Part shown: positions 45,201 through 54,200 of the stretch, piece by piece
How the letters are laid out: the number at the start of each line of letters is the position of its first letter
How positions within the stretch are numbered: position 1 is the first letter of the stretch
Notes under the pieces: model-generated
The model's database searches: none
What the model was told of the DNA's origin: nothing
What the model saw: the letters and a program-made list of their open reading frames with translations, nothing else
Program-made: the position numbers and the translations under genes
NCBI RefSeq assembly: GCF_019393635.1
Contig: NC_057863.1
Coordinates: 625,622,291 to 625,686,290, forward strand
Source of the DNA: Dromiciops gliroides
Lineage: Eukaryota > Chordata > Mammalia > Microbiotheria > Microbiotheriidae
Length of the DNA stretch: 64,000 bases
Direction: 5' to 3'

Positions 45201-48200
45201 CGACCAATCACAAAAAACAGCTTCCCCAGCAGCCAGCAGCCCATGCCCCCCACCACGCACACCGGGGCGCCCCACCTCACCTCCTCCCTGGGGGCGAAGG
45301 ACGCCAGCTGCTTGATCTTGGTGGCCTGATGGTTATTGCACTTCTTACACAGCAGGACCTGGCTGCTCACCCACTGCTGGGACTGGGGGCTGTCACTGAT
45401 GGGGGCGGCGTTAGTCACCACGTGGTTCAGGTGCTCCAGGTACTGGGCAGGGATGGGCTTGTTGTAATCGCCGTTCTGTGAGGGGAGGGAAAACCCGCTA
45501 CTGTCAAGGGCACAGGACGTCTCCTTGCGGCTGCCTTAGGCCGGGGCACCTGTGCTTACCCTCTGGCACAAGTCAGCGACAGGGACGTGCCAGGTAACTG
45601 GAGGAGGAAGGAGAGGACAGGAACCACAAAGGCAAGCAAAGGGGAGAGAGGTTAAAGGCAGGCTGAGGGAGAGCCAGGAGGCACCTCGGGGGCATCGCAT
45701 CCAATCCCCCCATAGTACAGATGAAGGGTGAGGGCCAAGGTCACCTAGGTCTAAAACCAGGGATCCCGCATGGCCTCCCAAGAAAGGAGGCGTCACCAGG
45801 GGTGCCCGTGGGAGGCGACCTGAGGAGCCAGGCCTTGAAGGAGGCTGGATGAGGGGCACACATCGGGTTCACGGGCAAACAGCCAGAACTGAAGTCTGGA
45901 GACAAAGGACAGGAAGGAGGGTTGGGTTTGGGGAACAGCTGGGGGTCAGTGTGGCTGAGACACTGTGCACTCGAGTAGAGTGAGACAGACTGAAGAAGGA
46001 GGAAGGAGCCACCTCCCACAGGAAGCGGCACTTACTGAAGGATCTGACTCCCATTAACAGGGAGAGCAATCAGTCAACAAGCAGTGGTTAAGTGCTAGCT
46101 GTGGGCCAGGCACTGAGCTGAGGGCTTGGGAAGAAACAAGAAGCAGTCCCTGTCTGCAGGGAGCTTCTACTCTAACGGGAGAGAAAACCCACCCCCCTAC
46201 ACATCCATACACAGGAAGCAGTGTCCTAACTGCCCCCCCCCAGTCCAGCCCCCTGCCCTGCCGCCTGAGGGCCTCTCCCAGTCTCCCACCTCCTGGAAGC
46301 CATTGTACTGTTCACAGTTGGGGCAATCCCAGCAGTTCCGGTTCCCGTAGGGCACCACGGTGTCCTGGTTACAGAACCAGCAGTTGACAGTTATGTAGGT
46401 CGGCTTTTTCCTAAATATAAAAAGAAAGGGTAATGAGTGGGGGAGCAAGCGACGGCCAGGGAACACCTCTCTAAGCCTCAGTTTTCCCCACCTATACAAT
46501 GGGGCCAAACCCCCCAGCCCGAGGCCCGAGTCTGGACGAGCTGCATCACGGGTCAGAGGAAGAAGGCAGGGCTCCACGGTCTCTTACAGTCTCCCCAGAT
46601 GACACTAGAACATTTCAGGGAGGAATCCCTGGGAGAGCTTGAAGGCAAGTGCCCAGAGAACAGCTCCTGGGAACCAAGGAAGAAGCTGCCTTCCCTGGAG
46701 GAGGAGAGGGGCCACCCAGCGAGGGGCTCAGTTGTTTCCTGAAGCCCAGGAACGGCCCAAGGGAGGCTGAATGACTCACCCTCTTCTGATCCCTAAGCTC
46801 TGGCCCATCCTCAGAAAGCCCCAGAGCCTCCAGAAGCCCGAGTTTGGGTGCTCAGACATGGTCACTGAGCCTGTCTAAGACCACCCCAGAGATCAGGCCA
46901 GCCTCCTCCCCTCTCTCCGGTCCCTCCTTGTTCCCAGGCTCCGGAAGCACAGCCCAGGGGAGGTTTCCTAACACTGTGGGCTGAAGGAAATAGTGCTGTT
47001 CGATGCGAAAATAAATGAAATAAATACAAGAGCCCTGTCCGGGGCTGACTGTGCATGCGTGTGTGACAGGTGGGTGGCCGCCAGATAATCCCAAATGCAG
47101 ACACTGGGGGATCTGTGCTGGGGGGACACCAGCTGCTCAGCCTCAGGGCTGCTGCACCCAACTGGGGCCAGAAGGAAGGACAACTGGCCAGATACGGCCT
47201 GAAAACCCCTCTGGCCCAAGGAATTCTGAGCTGTCCAGACAAAGCAAGTGTCTGCTCCCTCCCACCCTCCCCTCCCAGGCACACAGTGGGTGCTTAATCA
47301 CTGATCCCAGGCTCAGCCTCTTAGGTGGGCAGGAGGAAGACAGGCTGGCCCAATGCTCCTGGAAGACCACCAAAGCCCACTGCCCTCAGCCTCAGTGTCT
47401 GCCCCAAGGCTAAAGTTGGGAGGACAAAAGGCAGAGTGAGGCAGCTCTGCCTTGGGGGCTGGGAAGGAACGCACATCTAGGCAGCTCCTCTGTGCAAGGG
47501 CTTTCTAGAAATATTCTCTCATTTGTGAGCAGCTGCTAGTAATGTATTGTCCCTATTTTCAGATGGGAGGAAACTGAGGCAGGCGGAGGGGAGGTGGCAA
47601 AGCCAGTCCCAGGCCACATCTGCACTCTGATCTCCACTCCAAGCCCAGAGCTCTACCCACGGTTCTACCTCGCTGCTTATTTGGAGAAAGAGGACAAGAG
47701 TGACCCGCTGGGCCCGCTGTCGTAGGATCAGATTTAGAGGCAGAAGGGATGGCCTTCAAGGCCATTTGACAGATGAGGGCAGTGAGGCCCACAGACATGA
47801 AATAACTTGCCCACACATTTCCACAGCTAAGAAACCTGAAGTATGGTTTGAACACAGGAAGCCCAGCGCTCTATCCACTCTGCAAGACACTGTAAGCATT
47901 CTAAACACAGAGACACTGAGGGCAGCTTGGGGGCACCACAGCGCACAATGTCAGGCCCAGAGTCAGGAACACTCCTCCTGAGTTCAAATCTGACCTCAGA
48001 CACTTACTGTAGCTCTGTGACCTTGGGCAAGTCACTTAACCCTGTCTGCCTCAGTTTCCCCATCTGCAAAATGAGCTGGAGAAGGAAATGGCAAACCACT
48101 CTCTGCCAAGAAAGCCCCAAACGGGGTCACAAGGAGTCTGACGTGACTGAAATAACTGAACAACAATAAATTCTGACTGATCCTTGTGGGTCAGGAGTCC

Positions 48201-51200
48201 CACATCAGCCAGAGATGTGTATTAAATGGATTCTGTCAAAGACAACCCACACTACCAAACCATCGGCACCCTCTCCCGATTTTCCCCTTTCTACAGGTGG
48301 GTGTTTTGGGTTTTATTTGTTTGTTTGTTTTGGGGGGGGGTTGCAGACCAATATTTTTTATCTGTGCAGTGAATCCCAGGAAGGAAACTGCCCTCCCAAT
48401 GCAGATTAGTGCCTCCTCTGAAGCTTATCATCTTGCAGAGGTGCTGAGGCCTAGACTCAGGGTCAGAGCAGCACTTGACCTAGGTCTGTCTGCCTCTGAT
48501 CCACTTCCCCTCAGAGCCACCGGCTGCTTAGATGACATGTAACAGTGCTGCCCTGGGGATCTCCCCACCTAGTGGGGAGATCCAGCCAACAGACAGATGA
48601 GAAAATGCCAAACACAGGCATCCCAGATGAGCAAGACAGCTTTGAAAGTCACAGGCCGGCCTTATTACACACTTCAGCACTAAGGATTACCATTCCATGG
48701 ACCACACTTTTTGTCTCACCGTGGAGATGAAAACACTGCTTTCGTTGGGTGTTTAAAGTTCAGAACAAAATGTTTAAAATATGAAAGAAGCAAATAGAAG
48801 TGATTCAGGGAGGGGGGATCATAAGGGCTGGGTGGAAAGCAGGCCTGTGCCTCCAGTAGGAGGCCACGCAGGGGAGGCTGAGTATTCTCCTGTCCTGACA
48901 GAACGGCCGTAATCCCAGAGTAAATTCCTTAAAAGGGGCACCAGCACCCAGCACAGACCTAGAAGGTAAGAGTGCTGTCATTATCCCCATTTTACAGATG
49001 GGGAAACTGAGGCAGAGGTGAAGTGACTTGCCCAGGGTCACATCCAGTCCGAAGCCAAATCTGAACCCAGATGTTCCTAACTCTAAGACCAGTGCTCCCG
49101 ACACTGTGGCCTGACAGCATCTCCCTCCCAGAGTTGTGCTGAGGATCCAGTGCCCGGCATATAGTAGGTGCTCTATAAATGCTCCTTCCTTCCCTTCAGG
49201 ATGATCACTGTGCGTGAGGCCATCCCTCACTCAGCATCGCTACTTCCTCCTGAATCTCTAGTGAGATGAGAAATTCCCTGAAGACAGGCCTTGGCACACA
49301 GCAGGGACTCAGCAGTGACCTGCCTCCTCTCTGTCCTTCACCCTCCCCAACCCAAGAACACCACCTCGTCACCACTGCACAGAAAGGAACATTCCACAGC
49401 CGGTTCCTCCCTCTTCCCAAAGCACCTCCATGTCCGTCCCCCCCTCCCCCCCACTCACCACCAGCAGGAAAAAACCCCAATCTGGCCAGCCAAGAGGGCA
49501 GAGGAGAAAAGCTCAGAGAACTCCCCTGAGAGCCGATGACGGATGAGTGGGCAGCACTGGCCTGGGGCCCTCCTGTCTCCCCTCAGCCTGAGACATCCAG
49601 CCAGGCCTCTTCGTCTATTACTTCTGCAGGGCACCGCGGGCTCCCCGGTCCTGAGCTTCGGCTCCTCCCCTCCTGACTGGGCGCTACAGAGGCGGATCCA
49701 AACTTCACCAAATGATGCACAGCCTGGATGTGAACAGCCGGGAACAGACGCAAGGGAAGGGCGTGCGTGCGAGTGTGTGCAAGTGTGTCAGAGTGAGTGT
49801 GTGTGAGTGTGTGAGAGAGAGAGAGAGAGGGAGAGAACGAACCTGCTCTCCAGAAAGCAATCCTCAGGAGACAGGTGGATGGCAGTCCTTTCTAATGTTT
49901 GGGCACTTCCAGGCCAGAAGGCACAGGCCTCTCTGCCAACACACCAGACAGCCAGAGGCCCTCTGCACCTCGGAGCCTCCAACTCTGCCTCCCCTCGGGG
50001 CAGCGCTTAGGGCTTCTTCCAAGGAGGGACAAGAGGCCCAGAGCAAACATGCAGTGAGGAGGGGCCGCAAGGACAACAGGGCCCTCTCACTTTCCTGTCA
50101 CACAGCTGAACCACACAAGGCCCAGGTGTGGCCTCCCCAGAAGGGTGCCCGGCACTCACAGAACCCTCTGACGCAGACATCTCTTCCTGTGTGTCACGTT
50201 AGCGGATCCTCACAATAGGCCTGTTCTGCCACTATCAGCCCCATTTCTTAGTGAGGAAACAGAGGCTGGTGACAAGTGGCTGCCCAGGGTCCCCCAGCTG
50301 ATAGACGAGGCAGCATTTAAACAAGGTCTCCTGGACTCCGAGTTTCCCTAACCACTGTCCTATCTGAGTGCCTTAAGGAGGAATGTCCAATGAAAACAAA
50401 TTTCTTTTTTGTGTGTTTTGTTTTGTTTTTGTGGGACAATGAAGGTTAAGTGACTTGCCCAAGGTCACACAGCTACTAAGTGTCAAGTGTCTGAGACTGG
50501 ATTTGAAATTCAGATCCTCCTGAATCCAGGACCAGTGCTTTATCCACTGTGCCACCTAGCTGTTCTAACCAGTGACTCTAGTCTTCCACAAGGAAGCTGA
50601 GGAAAGGGGCCATCCTGCAGTCAAGCCCAGCACCTGTCGTGTCCTTGGAAAGAAAACTGGCTTTGGGGTCAGAGGCCCTGGCTCTGCCAGCATGACCCTG
50701 ACCAGAACCTCCGAGCCTTGGTTTCCCCCTTCGGTAGAATAGGAGGCTTGGCCTGGATGCCTTCGAAGATGCTTTCAAGCTCTCAGATCACTGGGCTTGT
50801 AATCCCGGCCAGGGCTGAGCTCAGCATCAGCAGCCACTTGTCAGGAGGCCAGAGTAATGCCAACTTGGAACTCAGCAATGAGGGGCCATGGGAGGAAATG
50901 GGGGCAATGCCCTCCAAGATGCTGACTACAAAAGGTCGGGGATATTCCCTCCCCCTTCTCAAATGCCTTCCCGCTTCAAGTCTATCATCTGGGGGCCGAG
51001 TTCTGAGCCCTAAGCTCAGTGCCAAGCCCCTGGCCCACCTGTCCCCTGAGGTCTCTGCTCCCACAGCGTCTGGCTCAGCACATTTGCCAATAGCACAGAG
51101 CTGGTAGGCCCAGTCGACCCTGGGTGACTGAATCAGGATCCAGAAGGATCTGAACAGACCAAAATGCAGCTAAATAAGGAGCAGTGCCAAGTCTCACACT

Positions 51201-54200
51201 TGGCTTGAAAACAAGATAGAGGTTATCAGAGGCAGTTCAGGTGAAGAGGTGAGCGGACATGCATTGGGGAGGGGGCGGGGTGCCACAGCCCGCAAGGTCA
51301 GGCTGAGGTGAAGGACACCCAAACAGTGCCCGACGCCCTTTGCCCTCTGCCTGGTCTGACCCCATCTGTAAGAGCGGGCTCAGCTCTGGTCACCACAACT
51401 TAGGAAGGACAAAGAAAAGTGGGAGCCGACCAAGAGGAAGTGAACAAGCTTGGGGACATTTAGCCTGGGGAAGACAGGGTGCAGCGCCAGTGTGGGGGGG
51501 CCAGCCTTGCTCTGCTTGGCCTCAGAGGGGAGAAGTGGCCAAGAGGGAGGATTCCCAGGAGGGAAAACCTTCCCAAAAATTCATCAGTGGCCTGGGGAGG
51601 GGCTGGGCTCCCCCCCTCCTGGAGCCCAGCCTGGAACATCATTTGTTGGCTAGGTCCGAGCTGGAGGAATGCCCGCCCAGATGCCCTCTGCCTTTGAGGC
51701 TGGGAACTCTGAAGAGCCCTGGGCAGATGCCCAGGCTTCACCCAGACAAGCTCAGAGCCTCCCGCCCTGAGAGAGCCCCAGCCAGCCTTCAGGGGCTGGC
51801 CCAAGCAGGAGCTTCAGGGATTCTGGTGTGGTCTGGGCTGCAACACTGCCCTGCCCAAACTTCTTCTCCCAAGGAAAGTCCACTCTTCTTGGCACTCGAG
51901 GTCCCCTACAACTGGGCACAGGTCCACTTCTCCGCTCTCATTCCACCTTGCAACTGCTCTCCAGATCCCTGGGGCAAAGCCAGTAAACGACAACAGCCCC
52001 TTCCAAGAGAAAACCCCATAGCCTGGGATGGTCACACCGCCATACTTTGCTCCTATGCCCCCTCCTCATTCCTGTTCTCAATATATTCAGCCAACATTTA
52101 TGAGAGGCCAGGGGGCAAAGAAAAAGCAGGAAGGAAAACCAGTTCCTGCCCTCAAGGGGAGAGCAACATAACACACACACATATGTGTTTGTACATGTGC
52201 ATATATCTATGCACACATGGAGATAGGATGTATACATGCGCACACATGTGTATGTGCATTGCCTGTGTGTGCACGCATGGAGATGGGACAGGTATATGCA
52301 TGTGCACATGTGTGTGCGCGCACATGGAGATGGGACCTATACATGCGCACACATGTGTATGTGTATGTGCTTGTGTATGCACACATGGAGATAAGACAGG
52401 TATGTACATGTACACATTGTGCATGTGCCTGTGTGTATGCATGCGTGGAGATAGGGTAGACATATGCATGTGCACATGTGTGTGCCTGTGTGTGTGCATG
52501 CAGGGAGATAGGACAGACATATACATGTGCACATGTGTGCGTGTGCCTGTGTATATGCACACATGGAGATAGGACAGACATATACATGTGCACACATGTA
52601 TATGTGCATGTGTATATATGCATGCATGAGGAGATAGGTCCATAGTTCAGTCGTGTTCAGCTCTTTGTGACCCCATTTGGGGTTTTCTTGGCAGAGATCC
52701 CAGAGAGGTTTTCCATTTCCTTCCCAACCCATTTTACAGAGGAGGAAACTGAGGCAGACAGGGTGAAGTGACTTTCCTAGGCTAAGTGTCCGAGGCCAGA
52801 TATGAACTCATCTCCCTGATGCCAGGCCCAGCACCCTCTCCACCGCGCCACTTAGCCAAACAAATACAAGGGAGGTGATCTGGGTAGGGAAGCAATAGCA
52901 TCTGGAGGACAGGGAGGAAATCAAGAAGGCTTCAAGGAAGAGGTAACACTTGCGCTGAGCTTTAAAGGGAATCTAGGGATTCTAAGAGGCAGGAAAGGAA
53001 GGAGGGCATTCCTGGCACAGGGCACAGCCAGGGCAAAGACATGGCATTCTCACAGGTTTCAAAGCCAACTCAGGAAACCCCTCCTCCGGGAAGCCTTCCC
53101 TGATCCCTGGAGCCAGGAACCAACTTGTTCTCTCAGACCCCACTGAGGGGCCCTAGAGTGTTGGTGGTTGGTGCCTTTTTGCCCTAACTGGACCAGCAAA
53201 TTCCTTGAGTAAATATTTGTTAGTGTCTGTTGATTTCATCCATCCCAGAGTGAGGGGAAGGCCACCTGCACATCCTTAATAGAAAAGGGGGAGAGGCAGG
53301 AAGCACAAAATGCTTACTTTCCCTTTCCCCTTCCCCTCCAGGAAGGAGCTCCTGGAACAAGACATATCTATTAAACACCTACTGTATGCTTGATACAGGG
53401 TCAGGGGAGCAGGAGATGGTAACAGAGCAGACTGCATCTAAGAACTTACATTCTACTATTACACTGGGCACAGGGATCACCCCCATGATGCCTAAGACTT
53501 GGCTGGCCTTCCCCTCCACGGGCCTGAAGGGATCAGACCAGGTCTCCAGAGGGGGGAGAGCCCCTAAGCAGGAGACCTTCCATACGGGGCAGCTTCTAGC
53601 TTCCCAGGAGGACGAGAAAACCCAGACCCCAAAATTCAAAGCTAGAAGGGACCTCGCACAAGCCATCTAGCCCACCCCCCTCATTTTACACAGGGCGAGA
53701 TGGAGGCCCAGAGTTTTAAGCAACTTACAGTCAAGGTCATACAGAAGAACCCAGACTTCCCAGATGGGAAACCTCCCTGCCCTGCAGGTTGCCACTTCTC
53801 CCCCACCCCCACTTTTCCTTCATTCTTTTTTTTTCCCCAATCTTAACAGTTTTATTTTTTTCAGTTACACGTAGAGATAGTTTTCAACATTTGGTTTCAT
53901 AAGATTTTGAGTTCCAAATTTTTCTCCTTCCCTCCCTTCCCTCCCCAAGACAGAAAGCAATCCGATAGAGGTTATATATGTACGATCCCATTAAACATAT
54001 TTCTGCATTAGTCACGTTGTGAAAGAAGAATCTGAACAAGAGGGGAAAACCTCAACAAAGCACAGGACTCGGAGCCTCAGAGCAGACTGCTCAAGTCCAC
54101 AAAGATTTATCAAACAGCTTTACTGTGTGATGCTGAGCAAATGACTTCATTTCTGGGTCTCTAAAAAGAGAACTTCAATGGACAGATCCAGAGGTCCAGA

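Larger units (their letters stand above)
40216..45280 (-). other. TMEM201 intron 3
   Basis: 5.1 kb, GT-AG. Contains an L1 fragment with an inserted SINE, a CT-rich patch at about 42520-42660, MIR/L2 relics and GC-rich unique sequence. No extra exon recognised. Confidence 0.75.

Noticed and set aside
51340-52572. A 410-codon open frame on the plus strand in TMEM201 intron 1
   Set aside because: Its second half is translated minisatellite (Cys/His/Met-rich periodic peptide) and its first half is GC-rich sequence, partly a possible old CR1 relic. No domain and no sign of a gene.
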